The notes: generated by a model not told the origin, from the letters alone. DNA of 64,000 nt from Caballeronia udeis (GCF_001544555.2 NZ_FCOK02000001.1:1-64000); one strand, 5' to 3'. Shown: positions 31,946 to 43,452, numbered from the stretch's first letter. Made by a program: numbers and translations.

Positions 31946-32108
31946 GATCGGCCTCTTGAGTTGGTCGCCTCGTATCGGCGATACCCAATCAATGCGCGAG
32001 GACACGGATCAGCCGACAGCGCCCGTGTAACGGCGATGGCTAATCTGCAACGGAATATTGATGTAAGTCGCTTGTGCGGCTTAAAGGTGCGAACGCACTT
32101 GTGGAAAT

Positions 32109-32136
32109 GAAAAAGCCGGAATCGAATGATTCCGGC
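32109..32136 (-). terminator. Intrinsic terminator of minCDE
   Basis: On the minus strand GCCGGAATC pairs with GATTCCGGC around a 4-nt loop and is followed by TTTTTC. It lies about 60 bp beyond the minE stop. Confidence 0.85.
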
Positions 32137-32194
32137 CTTCGGATGCTGCGCGCCAGGGCAATACCTCAGCGCTGGTTCAAACCGTCATCCACCG

Positions 32195-32449
32195 TCAAAC
32201 CGATGGAATTTCGATCTTCACTTCGAGTACTTCGAGATCGTCCTGACGTTCGAGGCTAACCCGGATATCGTCACTGGAAATCTTCACGTACTTGGAAATC
32301 ACGGCAACGAGTTCTCGTTGCAACGCCGGCAGATAATCGGCGGGTGCATGTCCGCCCGCTCGCTCGTGCGCGATGATCAACTGCAAGCGTTCCTTCGCGA
32401 CCGAAGCGGACTTCTTTTTCTCGCCCAGCAAAAACGAAAGAATCGACAT
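32195..32449 (-). CDS. minE: Cell division topological specificity factor MinE
   Basis: An 84-residue protein, normal MinE length. Residues 1-30 ([30 protein letters not shown]) are the membrane/MinD-contacting region. The rest ([26 protein letters not shown]) is the dimeric topological domain. MinE stimulates MinD ATPase and drives pole-to-pole oscillation, keeping MinC away from midcell. It is last in minC-minD-minE, 9 nt behind minD, with a terminator downstream. Confidence 0.97.
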   Translation of the reverse strand: MSILSFLLGEKKKSASVAKERLQLIIAHERAGGHAPADYLPALQRELVAVISKYVKISSDDIRVSLERQDDLEVLEVKIEIPSV

Positions 32450-32458
32450 TGCGTCCCC

Positions 32459-33274
32459 TTACTTGTTGCCGAAGATGCGTTGCAACAGACCTGGCTTCTG
32501 ATAGTCGGTGAAGCGCAGGGACTTTTCTTCGCCGAGAAAGCGCGAAACGATGTCCTTGTAGGCTTCAGCCACATCAGTGCCATCGAGGTGCACGGCCGGC
32601 AGACCTTGATTGGACGCATGCAGCACGGCTTCCGATTCAGGGATCACGCCGATCAGTTCGATCCGCAGGATCTCCTGGATGTCGGTCAGCGACAGCATCT
32701 CGCCTTCGCTCACACGCTTCGGGTTGTAGCGCGTGATCAGCAGATGTTCCTTGATAGGCTCTTTACCTTCTATAGCCCGCTTCGTCTTCGACGAAAGAAT
32801 GCCGAGAATGCGGTCCGAATCGCGCACGGACGACACTTCCGGGTTCGTCACGATCAGCGCTTCGTCGGCGAAATGCATGGCCAGCAACGCGCCCGATTCA
32901 ATCCCCGCCGGCGAGTCGCAGACGATGTATTCGAAGTCCATCGCAATCAGGTCGTTGATGATCTTCTCAACGCCGTCTTGCGTGAGCGCGTCTTTATCGC
33001 GCGTCTGCGAGGCCGGCAGGATGAACAGGTTCTCGCACTTCTTGTCCTTGATCAGCGCCTGGTTGAGGTTCGCTTCACCCTGGATCACGTTGATGAGGTC
33101 GTACACCACGCGGCGTTCGCAGCCCATGATGAGATCGAGATTGCGCAGGCCGACATCGAAGTCGATAACAGCCGTTTTATGCCCGCGCAACGCGAGGGCC
33201 GATGCGAAGCTCGCGCTGGTGGTCGTCTTGCCGACGCCGCCCTTGCCCGAAGTCACCACAATGATTTTTGCCAT
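32459..33274 (-). CDS. minD: Septum site-determining ATPase MinD
   Basis: A 271-residue ParA-type ATPase. The deviant Walker A motif KGGVGKTTTSA is at residues 10-20, the switch region near residue 40 (DFDVGLRNLDLIMG) and Walker B near residue 120 (YIVCDSPAGIE). The C-terminal amphipathic helix (KPGLLQRIFGNK) is the membrane targeting sequence. ATP-bound dimers attach to the membrane, recruit MinC and are released by MinE. It lies about 95 nt downstream of minC. Confidence 0.97.
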   Translation of the reverse strand: MAKIIVVTSGKGGVGKTTTSASFASALALRGHKTAVIDFDVGLRNLDLIMGCERRVVYDLINVIQGEANLNQALIKDKKCENLFILPASQTRDKDALTQDGVEKIINDLIAMDFEYIVCDSPAGIESGALLAMHFADEALIVTNPEVSSVRDSDRILGILSSKTKRAIEGKEPIKEHLLITRYNPKRVSEGEMLSLTDIQEILRIELIGVIPESEAVLHASNQGLPAVHLDGTDVAEAYKDIVSRFLGEEKSLRFTDYQKPGLLQRIFGNK

Positions 33275-33370
33275 TCCTGTACCTTGTGTTCGTCAATTAA
33301 ATCCGCTTGCGTCCTGTCCGAGAGCGCGCCGTCCCCATCAGGCGCGCCTGGCTGATTCGTCTCAGGCCTC

Positions 33371-34129
33371 TCAGGTCAGCCGCAGCGGTTCGATCATCAG
33401 TTTTTCTTCGTCGAGCCAGATCTGCACCGACTTGCCCAGGACATCGGGGGCGAGCGGTGTTTCCATCGTCCTGTAGATGCCGGCAATAGAGATCAGTTCC
33501 GGCTCCAGACACGTGCAGAAAATGCGCGCGTCGAGGTTGCCGTGCACGCCCGCGAGCGCCCGGCCGCGCAACGGCGCATAGATATGAATGTTGCCTTCCG
33601 CGATCACTTCCGCGCCGTAGCTCACGAGCCCCAGCACGACCAGATCGCCCTTCGCATAGACCTGCTGGCCCGAACGCAACGGCCGGTCGATGATGGTCGT
33701 CTTCGGCACCGGCGCGCTGGGCGCAGGCGTTTGCGCCACGGCCGCTTCGATCACGGCAGCCGCCTCGGTGTTCTCGACGCCCGCATCCACCGACGGCTTT
33801 GGCGCACCGCGCCGGTCGCGCGCCTCGAGCAAGGGCAGCCCCCCGCCTTCGGACGCCCATGCCTGGTCCGCCGACGCGACTACACCGATCGGGCGCATGC
33901 GTACGCTGTCGAGCAACGCCGCGAGCTCGCCAATCGATATACGCTCGTCGGCAGCCATACGGCGCACGTCGATGGCGACGGTATCGTTCGCGAAAAACTC
34001 GGGAGTCGCTTCGAAGCGCCGCGTGAGTTCCGTACGCAGCGCGTCGAGGTCGGTAGTCTTGACGACAAACAGAAGCGTGTCGACAGAGCCGCTGCGCAAT
34101 TCGAAAAAGGGCGTTTTTTTGAGCGACAT
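33371..34129 (-). CDS. minC: Septum formation inhibitor MinC
   Basis: About 252 residues from the MSLKK start; a TTG four codons upstream is less likely. The N-terminal domain (residues 1-105, [20 protein letters not shown]) inhibits FtsZ. A Pro/Ala linker follows. The C-terminal beta-helix ([40 protein letters not shown]) binds MinD and dimerises. First gene of minCDE; blocks Z-ring assembly near the poles. Confidence 0.95.
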   Translation of the reverse strand: MSLKKTPFFELRSGSVDTLLFVVKTTDLDALRTELTRRFEATPEFFANDTVAIDVRRMAADERISIGELAALLDSVRMRPIGVVASADQAWASEGGGLPLLEARDRRGAPKPSVDAGVENTEAAAVIEAAVAQTPAPSAPVPKTTIIDRPLRSGQQVYAKGDLVVLGLVSYGAEVIAEGNIHIYAPLRGRALAGVHGNLDARIFCTCLEPELISIAGIYRTMETPLAPDVLGKSVQIWLDEEKLMIEPLRLT

Positions 34130-34336
34130 AGGTAAAGCCAAAAAGTTTGCGTATTTTACAGGCGTGAGGCAAGCAAACGGAATATTTCAGATTGCCGCCC
34201 GAACGCGGGCAGCATGATGTGACACGAGATAGGCGAGACAGGGAACGGCAAGATGAGCCGGGACGGACAAGCCACGCGAGCCGTGACCAATCCAGCCGCG
34301 ACGAAAGCTGGCGGATCGGATGCTCAGGTCATACGC

Positions 34337-34858
34337 TCAGGTCACGTGATCACTCACGCGGCGCACGAGCAGCGTTTCATATTCTTCGGGATGTGCCGGA
34401 ATCCGGCGGCGTTCACCGGTCGGGCCGAAGCCCAGACGCTCGTAGAAACGCATGGCGTTGCGGTTTTCGTCAGCGACCCAGGCGAAGACGTCGTGCACAC
34501 GCCGCTCCGCGAGCCACTGCGTGGCGGCATTCACGAGCAGCTCGCCGCCGCGCAGATGCCGCACTGCCGGCGCGACCCACAACGCATAGACGAATGCGCG
34601 CGGTGCCGGCGCTTCATCGATAAACGCGCCAACCAAGCCCGCTGGATGACCTTCGGTATAGAGGATAAACGACGCGGTGGCCGGAGAATTCGCGTGGCGG
34701 TCGGCCGTTTCGTCGAAGCTCGCGACATCGGCGGACAAGGCCTCCTCCAGCGTCTCACCAAACGCATAAGGCGCCTCGCGCAATGAGGCCGTGCGAAGCT
34801 CGCGCAGGACTGCACCTTGATGCGCGGTGATCCTGCGAACAGTTAGTGAAGGACTCAT
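34337..34858 (-). CDS. GNAT-family N-acetyltransferase
   Basis: A 173-residue protein. The GNAT core is visible: VYALWVAPAVRHLRGGELLV (acetyl-CoA binding R-x-x-G-x-G/A variant, near residues 90-110) and ENRNAMRFYERLGFGPTGER near residues 130-150. N-terminal RRITAHQGAVLRELRTASLR is the usual first strand and helix. The substrate cannot be read. It is monocistronic between minC and map. Confidence 0.85.
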   Translation of the reverse strand: MSPSLTVRRITAHQGAVLRELRTASLREAPYAFGETLEEALSADVASFDETADRHANSPATASFILYTEGHPAGLVGAFIDEAPAPRAFVYALWVAPAVRHLRGGELLVNAATQWLAERRVHDVFAWVADENRNAMRFYERLGFGPTGERRRIPAHPEEYETLLVRRVSDHVT

Positions 34859-35055
34859 GCGGGTGTTTTTCTCTCAAGCTTTCACAAGCTTCTTAAGCTT
34901 TCTTAAGCCGGCTTGGTCTGTTTAATAGCTTCAACCGAACAGGCGAACGAGTCAAATCATTATTGCAGTCGATGCGCGAAGTGCCCTTCCCGTGGGTCTC
35001 TCAGCCCACCACCTCGCTTGGGTCTCATGGTGCTTCAGCACCTCCCCATGCAGCT

Positions 35056-35838
35056 TTATGGTGCCTCGTATTCGCCCGTGCCTTCCGGCCAGGGCGTGAG
35101 CAATTCAAAGCCGTTGTCGGTCACCACGACCATGTGTTCCCATTGCGCGGACAGTGACCGGTCCTTCGTCGTCACGGTCCAGCCGTCACGCGATTGCTGC
35201 GTTGCAGCGCGACCCGCATTGACCATGGGTTCGATCGTGAAAACCAGCCCGGGCTTCAAACGCAATCCGGCTCCCGGTTGCCCGTAATGCAGCACTTGCG
35301 GATCCTCGTGATACACCCGCCCAATGCCATGCCCGCAATACTCGCGCACGATCGAATAGCCTTCACGATTCGCCACGTTCTGGATCGCATAACCGACATC
35401 ACCGAGCGTCGCGCCCGGACGCACTGCGCGAATGCCGGCGACCATGGCTTCATACGTCGTGTCGCACAGCCGCCGGGCTTCGCGGCTCGGAGTGCCCGCG
35501 TAGTACATGCGGCTGGTATCGCCGAAATAACCGTCCTTGATGACCGCGACGTCAATGTTGACGATGTCGCCGTCCTTCAGCGCCCGAGGGCTCGGAATCC
35601 CGTGACAGACCACGTGATTCACCGACGTGCAAATGGTCTTGGTGAAACCCATGTAGCCCACGTTCGCCGGAATCGCCTTCAGCTCTTCGACAATGAAGCG
35701 GTTGCAGATGGTGTCCAACTCTTCCGTGGTGATGCCGGGCTGCACATGCTCGCCGATCATCTTGAGCACTTCTGCGGCCAAACGCCCGGAAATACGCAGT
35801 TTTTCGATGTCGGCAGGCGACTTGAGTGTGATGGCCAT
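35056..35838 (-). CDS. map: Methionine aminopeptidase, type I
   Basis: A 260-residue metalloprotease, normal type Ia length. Metal ligands are visible: NIDVAVIKDGYFGDTSRMYY with two aspartates near residues 95-110, GHGIGRVYHEDPQVLHYGQP with the catalytic His near 170, FTIEPMVNAG with Glu near 204, and WEHMVVVTDNG with Glu near 235. It removes the initiator methionine from nascent proteins. The single-copy housekeeping gene starts at ATG 35838. No rpsB neighbour is seen, so it is a stand-alone copy. Confidence 0.95.
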   Translation of the reverse strand: MAITLKSPADIEKLRISGRLAAEVLKMIGEHVQPGITTEELDTICNRFIVEELKAIPANVGYMGFTKTICTSVNHVVCHGIPSPRALKDGDIVNIDVAVIKDGYFGDTSRMYYAGTPSREARRLCDTTYEAMVAGIRAVRPGATLGDVGYAIQNVANREGYSIVREYCGHGIGRVYHEDPQVLHYGQPGAGLRLKPGLVFTIEPMVNAGRAATQQSRDGWTVTTKDRSLSAQWEHMVVVTDNGFELLTPWPEGTGEYEAP

Positions 35839-36110
35839 GGAGCGTAGGTGTGTCGGCGCGCGATGTCGATAGTTCGCTGGCGCATTAATTCAGGATGCCG
35901 GCGATGATAGCATCGCGCGCTTTTCTCCTCTTTTTTCGGTCTTTTTCCGATGCCTGGTTCGATTGCCTTGCGGCCATGCGACGTCATGCTTTAGGCTTGA
36001 TCCAGGTTGATTCGGTTTGCACGCGCGGGGCGTTTTGGCCCCTGATTTGCGGCCTGTTTCTCTTCTTTCGTTACCTGGTTTCTGCTGACTTCTACTGACG
36101 CCCATTGCTT

Positions 36111-36473
36111 ATGCTTCCTCGCCGAGTTGTCCCGTTCACCTCCTTGCTCGTGTCCTTGGCCGGGTCTGTACTTGCCCTTGCCGCATGCAGTTCAGCGAGT
36201 GTCCCTGAACTTCGCGCTTCGAGTCCGGTGATCTACGTGTCGTCGCACCGCCAGCCCCCTGACGTGCTGAATTGCCTTGAGGACAAACTGCCCTCGGTAT
36301 CCACGTCGAAGCTGGGCAGCGCCTCGGAATTGCTGGTTGGGCCGAACGCGTGGCTGGTTACGCTCACACCATCGCAATATGGGTCAACGGTGAAGGTGCA
36401 AAAGTCTTCGGAAGATTACGGCGGATTGTCCGAACCCGAAATGCGCTTCGATATAGCGCGCTGCACGACTTGA
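36111..36473 (+). CDS. Small lipoprotein
   Basis: ATG 36111 gives 120 residues; a TTG two codons earlier is less likely. The signal (RVVPFTSLLVSLAGSVLALA) ends in lipobox LAAC with Cys about 26. The mature domain contains a Cys pair (VLNCLEDKL near residue 54 and a Cys close to the end, IARCTT), likely bridged, with a beta-rich centre (NAWLVTLTPSQYGSTVKVQK). Family unknown. It ends at a shared terminator. Confidence 0.7.
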   Translation: MLPRRVVPFTSLLVSLAGSVLALAACSSASVPELRASSPVIYVSSHRQPPDVLNCLEDKLPSVSTSKLGSASELLVGPNAWLVTLTPSQYGSTVKVQKSSEDYGGLSEPEMRFDIARCTT

Positions 36474-36496
36474 ATTCGATTCACATCAACCAAATA

Positions 36497-36532
36497 AAAT
36501 CCCCGAAAGATAAATAATCTTCCGGGGATTTT
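36497..36532. terminator. Bidirectional intrinsic terminator
   Basis: AAAATCCCCG ... CGGGGATTTTT with an additional GAAGAT/ATCTTC pairing inside the stem. It serves the lipoprotein gene on the plus strand and the outer-membrane protein gene (36561-37055) on the minus strand. Confidence 0.85.
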
Positions 36533-36560
36533 TAAAATTGACTCTGAATTTATAAAACTA

Positions 36561-37055
36561 TCAAAAGTAGTAGTGAACACCGACTGTCATGCTGTCATTG
36601 CGGCGTTTGGTTCCGTCATGGCTGCTTGAATCAGCGGTCCATTCGGCTGCGACGCTGAATTGCTTCAGGAATTTATATTCAACGCCCAAACCGCCATGAA
36701 GCCGCGCATTAGGCCAGGTTCCCGTCATGCCTAAACGTGCGTAGGGCATGATCATATTGAATGGCATGCCGACCTTGAGGTCCACGCCGCCGTCCTTGTA
36801 GGTGGTCGAACCGTGGTGGAAGTCGGCGAACACTTCTGCGCCGATCATGAACTGCTTTACATCGAACCCGTAGCCCGCAGTCAGACCCGGGAAAGCCGTG
36901 GCGTGGGACTTGACATTGACGACGCCGGACGCGTCAGACCAGTTCTCTCCCACCTTGACGCCGGCGTAGGGGCCTGCGAACTCGCTTGCTTGAGAACACG
37001 AAATGCCGGTCAGGACGATGACCAGTGCGGCAAAAAATTTCTTTAAGTTGGACAT
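36561..37055 (-). CDS. Outer-membrane beta-barrel protein
   Basis: A 164-residue protein with a signal peptide at 1-23 (MSNLKKFFAALVIVLTGISC, QASEF cleavage). It has eight alternating beta strands (GPYAGVKVGENWSDASGVVN, GLTAGYGFDVKQFMIGAEVF, GLGVEYKFLKQFSVAAEWTA) and a terminal aromatic (VGVHYYF), as in OmpA/OmpW-like eight-stranded barrels. Size and end residue fit BAM-dependent insertion. Specific role unknown. Shares its terminator with the convergent lipoprotein gene. Confidence 0.8.
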   Translation of the reverse strand: MSNLKKFFAALVIVLTGISCSQASEFAGPYAGVKVGENWSDASGVVNVKSHATAFPGLTAGYGFDVKQFMIGAEVFADFHHGSTTYKDGGVDLKVGMPFNMIMPYARLGMTGTWPNARLHGGLGVEYKFLKQFSVAAEWTADSSSHDGTKRRNDSMTVGVHYYF

Positions 37056-37502
37056 GGGAATTGATACGTAAAATTAAATCAAGAAGCAACGTTAATTGCC
37101 ACAGTCGTGCACATTCATCGTGAATATGACTTCACGAATTCTTTCATCGATCTGAATCTCGCAACGATGCGAAAGATTAAATTACAAGGATGCGCAACAC
37201 CAATCGGAGCGCTCCTAATTACCTTTTTGGCGGTATTATTTATAAGCTTTTCTTCAAAACAGCTCAAAAGCAAGAATGCTTCGATGTTTTTGTTATTTAT
37301 TTGCAACAACGATTAATGACATGTCTGCGTGGTTAATTTAATGAAATGCAACGAATTAACGATTTGAATCGCATATTGATATAACGGCGAACAGCGCAAG
37401 GATCAATAAGTGAAATCGCATTTTCGTTTCACGGAACGCTTCGCGTTTGCCTGGACGTTCACGTCGCGCCCGCCATCGGGTTCTCACAACGGAAGTACAT
37501 GC
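37056..37502. other. AT-rich intergenic region
   Basis: Roughly 37056-37400 is visibly richer in A/T than all surrounding DNA. It contains one plausible but unsupported 69-codon frame (37107-37316) whose product is hydrophobic in the middle. It probably holds the promoters of the OMP gene and of 37503; H-NS-type silencing would fit the base composition but is a guess. Confidence 0.5.
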
Positions 37503-37874
37503 ATGAACCGCCTCGCTCTCAATGCCCGCGGAAGCTTGCTGGCGACAGCCGTGGCCTCTGGATCGCTTTACTTCATGGTAGAAGCACACGCTGCTGACCC
37601 GGCCACCCCTCCGCCCGCGGACAAGCCGGTCTCGCTGTCCGTGGCGCCTGTCCATGTGTATCGGCCGCCCTCTGTTATCGGGACGTCGCAGCCGGCGTCC
37701 GACCCGAAGCCCGCATCCGGTGCCGATGACTGGTCGAGCCGGCAGACACCGAGTATTGAGAAGCCGGACAACTGGGCCTGCCGGACATCGAACAATCTGG
37801 CGCGAAGTTCAGCCGGCAGGAATCCGGACGGCAAGTCGACCTTCGACATAGAGCGTTTGCTGCCGAAGTGCTGA
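37503..37874 (+). CDS. Exported hypothetical protein
   Basis: ATG 37503 (GGAAG at 7 nt) gives 123 residues. Residues 1-29 form a signal peptide (NARGSLLATAVASGSLYFMV, EAHA cleavage). The mature protein is Pro/Ser/Asp-rich and probably unfolded, with two cysteines near the end (NWACRTSNN and LLPKC). A 31-codon upstream extension would bury the signal peptide and was rejected. Function unknown; a strong terminator follows at 37963. Confidence 0.65.
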   Translation: MNRLALNARGSLLATAVASGSLYFMVEAHAADPATPPPADKPVSLSVAPVHVYRPPSVIGTSQPASDPKPASGADDWSSRQTPSIEKPDNWACRTSNNLARSSAGRNPDGKSTFDIERLLPKC

Positions 37875-37960
37875 GATGGGAACGCGTGCGGCGCTGTACA
37901 TGAGCGTGGCGCCTAAGCCGCAGACCTTGAGAGACTTTCCAGTCTGCGCCAGAACGGCAA

Positions 37961-37996
37961 AACCCCCGCTGATCTTCCGATCAGCGGGGGTTTTTG
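37961..37996. terminator. Strong bidirectional terminator
   Basis: CCCCCGCTGATC (37963-37974) pairs exactly with GATCAGCGGGGG (37979-37990) across TTCC and is followed by TTTTT; AAAA precedes it. It serves the exported protein gene and, from the other side, the tRNA-Ser transcript. Confidence 0.92.
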
Positions 37997-38000
37997 TATT

Positions 38001-38090
38001 TGGCGGAAAGGGTGAGATTCGAACTCACGGTACCCCTAAAGGTACACTGGATTTCGAGTCCAGCGCATTCGACCACTCTGCCACCTTTCC
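38001..38090 (-). tRNA. tRNA-Ser (anticodon CGA)
   Basis: On the minus strand the 90-nt gene begins GGAAAGGTGGCAGAGTGG and ends with TTTCC-G-CCA. The anticodon stem CTGGA/TCCAG encloses T-CGA-A, reading serine codon UCG. A long variable arm (GTACC...GGTAC) and a TTCGAAT T-loop are present, as in class II tRNAs. The CCA is encoded. It lies 154 bp downstream of serS, the gene for its own synthetase. Confidence 0.95.
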
Positions 38091-38244
38091 ATTTACTGCA
38101 ACCGCTTTGCTGCTTGTAACCAGCTCTTTGCGGCCTTCGCTGAGCGGGTCGGTGCTCAGCGAAGAGAAAGATTATAGACGACTCGGAATCGATTTCCAAC
38201 CCCTTTTCGTGAGCCTGTTACAACACAGCGACTCAATCCGCCGC

Positions 38245-39585
<1,341 letters not shown>

Positions 39586-39726
39586 TCAGCACCGGAGGGT
39601 TATTGGCGCGCGGTGGCCGCGTTAGCCGTTCGGACTGACGTTCGGGGCGTTTTCCGTTACAGAAAACCCTGTCTTGAAATTAGTCGCCACTCCATTCATC
39701 AACGATGCCGCTATACGCGGCCGCGA

Positions 39727-41040
39727 TCACTTCTTCGCGCCTTTGTTTTCGCGCCGCCATTGCGCGTCCATCTCGGCCAGCCTCGCCATCTTCTCGCCGA
39801 TCTTGCCTTCCAACCCGCGCGGCGTCGGCTCGTACCAGTGCGGATCGCGCATGCCGTCCGGCAGGTACGTTTCGCCCGCCGCGTACGCGTCGGGTTCATC
39901 GTGGGCGTAACGGTATTCATGCCCGTAGCCCAACTCCTTCATCAGCTTCGTCGGCGCGTTGCGCAAATGCACGGGCACTCCGCGCGACTGATCCTTGCCG
40001 ACAAACTGCCGTGCCTCGTTGTAGGCCCTATATCCCGCATTCGATTTCGGCGCGACCGCCAGGTAAATCAGCGCCTGCGCCAGCGCCAGTTCGCCCTCCG
40101 GCGTACCCAGCCGTTCATAGGTTTCAGCGGCGTCGAGCGCAATGCGCCCGGCGCGCGGATCGGCAAGACCGATGTCTTCCCATGCCATCCGCACGATGCG
40201 CCGGGCCAGATAGCGTGGATCAGCACCGCCGTCCAGCATTCGACAAAACCAGTAAAGCGTCGCGTCCGGATTACTGCCGCGGACCGACTTGTGCAAAGCG
40301 CTGATCTGATCGTAGAACGCGTCGCCGCCCTTATCGAAGCGACGTAAATTCTCGGCGAGCGCGCTGCCCAGCAACGGCCCGTCGATATTCGTCGACTTCT
40401 GCTGCGCCGCCGCCCGCGCAACGATCTCGAGATTGTTGAGCAGCTTGCGGCCGTCACCGTCGGCGGAACCGATCAGCGCATCACGGGCATCGTCGGTAAA
40501 AGTCAGGCCGCCCAGTTCGCCCTGCGCCCGGTCCAGCAACTCGGTGAGTTCGCTTGCGTCGAGGCTTTTCAGCACATAAACGGCCGCCCGCGACAGCAAC
40601 GCGCTGTTCACCTCGAACGATGGATTCTCGGTCGTCGCGCCCACGAATACGAACAAGCCCGACTCCACGTGCGGCAAGAACGCGTCTTGCTGGCTTTTGT
40701 TGAAGCGATGCACTTCGTCGACAAACACCAGCGTCTGATGCCCGTTCGCCCGATGAATCTGCGCCAGTTCGACCGCCTCGCGAATGTCCTTCACGCCCGA
40801 CAGCACCGCTGACAACGAGATGAATTCAGCGTGAAACGCCGCCGCCATCAGCCGCGCGAGCGTGGTCTTGCCCACGCCCGGCGGCCCCCAGAGGATCATG
40901 GAATGCGCTTCGCCGGACTCGAACGCGACACGCAGCGGCTTGCTGGCGCCAAGCAGGTGTTTCTGGCCGATAACCTCGTCGATAGTGCGAGGACGCAGAC
41001 GCTCGGCAAGCGGAACATTGGCACGGTTTTCTTCGAACAT
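39727..41040 (-). CDS. rarA: Replication-associated recombination protein A (RarA/MgsA)
   Basis: A 437-residue AAA+ ATPase. Walker A is GPPGVGKTT near residues 52-60, Walker [11 protein letters not shown] near 105-114, sensor 1 [10 protein letters not shown] near 135. The C-terminal domain ([40 protein letters not shown]) is family-specific and tetramerises. RarA acts at blocked replication forks with SSB. The lolA-rarA-serS order is conserved in many proteobacteria, here interrupted by cytX. Confidence 0.95.
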   Translation of the reverse strand: MFEENRANVPLAERLRPRTIDEVIGQKHLLGASKPLRVAFESGEAHSMILWGPPGVGKTTLARLMAAAFHAEFISLSAVLSGVKDIREAVELAQIHRANGHQTLVFVDEVHRFNKSQQDAFLPHVESGLFVFVGATTENPSFEVNSALLSRAAVYVLKSLDASELTELLDRAQGELGGLTFTDDARDALIGSADGDGRKLLNNLEIVARAAAQQKSTNIDGPLLGSALAENLRRFDKGGDAFYDQISALHKSVRGSNPDATLYWFCRMLDGGADPRYLARRIVRMAWEDIGLADPRAGRIALDAAETYERLGTPEGELALAQALIYLAVAPKSNAGYRAYNEARQFVGKDQSRGVPVHLRNAPTKLMKELGYGHEYRYAHDEPDAYAAGETYLPDGMRDPHWYEPTPRGLEGKIGEKMARLAEMDAQWRRENKGAKK

Positions 41041-41285
41041 GGCGCTCTGGAGGGTTTCCGAATAAGTCTGGGTAAAACTGGATAGTGCGCAGCAAGAGCC
41101 AAGACGGCGATAATCGTGCGCTTTTCGAGACAGACGCCGTCACTGCTTCAAAATCGACGTTTCGCTTCGACAAAACGCAGATCGAGCCGTAGCACTAGAC
41201 GCAATGGGTGATTATGACAGCCGCGGCACACTCGAAGAAGCGTGCATGAACCGGGCCAAGCCCTACAGATAAGGACGAAACGCGA

Positions 41286-42650
41286 ATGGGACAAGGGAAC
41301 ACAGCGGGGAACACTCCGGAGAATACTGCGGGCACGGCCGGCGAAACCGGCGCATCGACCTATGCGCCGCTCCTGCCGGTCCCCGCCGCGCGCCGTGCGT
41401 TCGGCACGTCGGACGCCTTCGCATTGTGGTTTTCACTCGGCATCGGCTTGCTGGTGGCGCAGGCCGGCGCGCTGCTCGTACCGGGCATGTCGCTGCCGCA
41501 TGCACTCGCGGCCATCGTGATCGGCACGGTGATCGGTGTGGTCTTGCTGGCGCTCGCGGGCGTGGTCGGCACGGACACCGGCCTGGCGGCCATGTCGTCG
41601 CTGCGCCCCACACTCGGGTTGCGCGGCGCGTCCGTGCCCGCTGTGATCAACGCGGTGCAGCTGGTCGGCTGGGGTTCGTTCGAAATCATCGTGATGCGCG
41701 ATTCCGCCGATGCCCTCGCCAAACAGTCATTCGGCCTCTCCATGCCGCTGATCTGGACCCTGATCTTCGGCGTGCTGGCAACCACGCTCGCAATCACCGG
41801 CCCCTTGTCCTTCGTCCGGCGCTTCTTGCGTACGTGGGGAATCTGGCTTCTGCTCGGCGGCGCGGGCTGGCTGACCTGGAACCTGCTGGCGAAACAAGAC
41901 TTTGGCGCGCTGATGAACCGGCCCGGCACGGGCGACATGCCGTTCGGCGCGGGTATCGACCTCGTGGTTGCCATGCCGCTCTCGTGGTTGCCGCTGATCG
42001 CGGATTACACGCGTTTCGGCCGCAGCGCGGGCGGTACGTTCCGCGGCACGCTGTTGGGCTACGGAATCGCAAATATCTGGTTTTATGCGCTGGGTGCGTT
42101 CTACGGCCTGGCGGCCGGCGGCGGCGATGCGCTGCTGACCGTTGCACTGGCTCAGGCGGCGGGCGGGATTGCGCTGCTGCTCATTCTCATGGATGAGATC
42201 GACAACGCTTTCGCCGATATCCATTCCGCCGCCGTTTCCACCGGTACGTTCTGGGCACGCGCGAGCGTGCCGTTGCTGTCGGCGGCATTCGGCGCGTTAT
42301 GCACGCTGGTCGCGCTGCTCGTGCAGATGGGCAAGTACCAGAACTTCCTGCTGCTGATCGGCTCTGTGTTCGCGCCGCTATTTGGCGTGGTGCTGGTGGA
42401 TCACTTTATCGTGAGAAAACGCCGTGTTGAAATCTCCGCGCTCACCGATCCGCGCGGTCCGTACAGCTTCTCGGGCGGTTGGCACGTGAGCGGGTTTATT
42501 GCGTGGGCGTTGGGAATCGCGGCGTATCACGCGATCAATCAGTGGCTGCCGAATCTGGGTGCAACGCTGCCGGCGCTCGTGGTGGGCGCGCTGGCTTATC
42601 TCGCGTTAGTCGGGGGTCGCCGGGAGCAGAGACAGTCGTCGGCGACTTAA
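41286..42650 (+). CDS. cytX: NCS1-type permease, CytX-like hydroxymethylpyrimidine transporter
   Basis: A 454-residue protein with about twelve membrane helices. After a 35-residue polar start, FALWFSLGIGLLVAQAGALL and STRPTLGLRG-type SSLRPTLGLRGASVPAVINA are typical of the NCS1 nucleobase/hydroxymethylpyrimidine permeases. SWLPLIADYTRFGRS matches the DYTRF motif. CytX usually imports thiamin precursors. No TPP riboswitch was found upstream, so the substrate assignment rests on sequence resemblance only. It is inserted between rarA and lolA on the opposite strand. Confidence 0.72.
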   Translation: MGQGNTAGNTPENTAGTAGETGASTYAPLLPVPAARRAFGTSDAFALWFSLGIGLLVAQAGALLVPGMSLPHALAAIVIGTVIGVVLLALAGVVGTDTGLAAMSSLRPTLGLRGASVPAVINAVQLVGWGSFEIIVMRDSADALAKQSFGLSMPLIWTLIFGVLATTLAITGPLSFVRRFLRTWGIWLLLGGAGWLTWNLLAKQDFGALMNRPGTGDMPFGAGIDLVVAMPLSWLPLIADYTRFGRSAGGTFRGTLLGYGIANIWFYALGAFYGLAAGGGDALLTVALAQAAGGIALLLILMDEIDNAFADIHSAAVSTGTFWARASVPLLSAAFGALCTLVALLVQMGKYQNFLLLIGSVFAPLFGVVLVDHFIVRKRRVEISALTDPRGPYSFSGGWHVSGFIAWALGIAAYHAINQWLPNLGATLPALVVGALAYLALVGGRREQRQSSAT

Positions 42651-42722
42651 GCGGCGCTCGAGCGAGCGTCTGGGCGTGAGGGCCGTCAGATCCTCACGCC
42701 TGCATCAGCAGTCGGTACTGCG

Positions 42723-43430
42723 TCAGCCGTTGATGACATCCGCGCCCTTCGGCACGATGAACTTGAACTGATCGGGTTTCAGCGGCGGATTCTTCTCGAT
42801 ATTCGAGAACGTCAGCAAGGTGACGTTGCCGAATACGTCATGCAATTCCATCGCTTCGAGATTGCCGTTCTTGAAGCCGATACCGACCTGCTGGAATTGC
42901 GTGTCCTGCGCTTTCGGCGTCAGTTCCAGCCAGTCGATGCCATCCTTCACGCCCGCGTCGCGCGACGTGAAATTCTTGTCGAGGTCGTTGCTGCCGAAGA
43001 GGATCGCGGCCGGACTCGCGCCCAGCGCGTTGCCCAACGGCCGGATGGTGACCTGGTTCAGGTCTTTGTCGTAGACGTAGAGCTTGTCGCCGTCTGCCTG
43101 CAATACCTGCGAATAGGGTTTGTCGTACGACCAGATGAACTTGCCCGGCCGCGCGAACGTAAACGTGCCGCTCGACGTGCCGCCAAGCCGCGCGGCCATG
43201 CCCTGCGTAGCCGATGCCGCCTTGCTCGGCGCCTTCACCTCACGCTGGACGAAGTCGCCATGCGCTGAGTGAACCTGCGCAATAAACGCCTTCAACTGCT
43301 CGGTGCCGCTCGCGAAAACCTGCGATGCCAACAACAAGGAAGCGCCGAAAACGACGGCTTTAACGCTGCGCACTGTGTGGTTACCCGACCTCAACGTTGC
43401 TCTCAACGCCGACCTCAAAACTGACTGCAT
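42723..43430 (-). CDS. lolA: Outer-membrane lipoprotein carrier protein LolA
   Basis: ATG 43430, with GGAG before it, gives 235 residues. A long signal peptide ends near residue 40 ([15 protein letters not shown]). The body, [20 protein letters not shown] then [40 protein letters not shown] and [20 protein letters not shown], is the LolA half-barrel that ferries lipoproteins from LolCDE to LolB. It is 22 nt downstream of ftsK, with which it is probably co-transcribed. Confidence 0.95.
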   Translation of the reverse strand: MQSVLRSALRATLRSGNHTVRSVKAVVFGASLLLASQVFASGTEQLKAFIAQVHSAHGDFVQREVKAPSKAASATQGMAARLGGTSSGTFTFARPGKFIWSYDKPYSQVLQADGDKLYVYDKDLNQVTIRPLGNALGASPAAILFGSNDLDKNFTSRDAGVKDGIDWLELTPKAQDTQFQQVGIGFKNGNLEAMELHDVFGNVTLLTFSNIEKNPPLKPDQFKFIVPKGADVING

Positions 43431-43452
43431 ATAAAAAACTCTCCAGATAACC

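Noticed and set aside
32126..33355. 409-codon plus-strand frame opposite minE/minD
   Set aside because: Shadow of two certain genes.
41180..41285. TPP riboswitch upstream of cytX
   Set aside because: The conserved CTGAGA and the later thi-box parts are absent from the leader.
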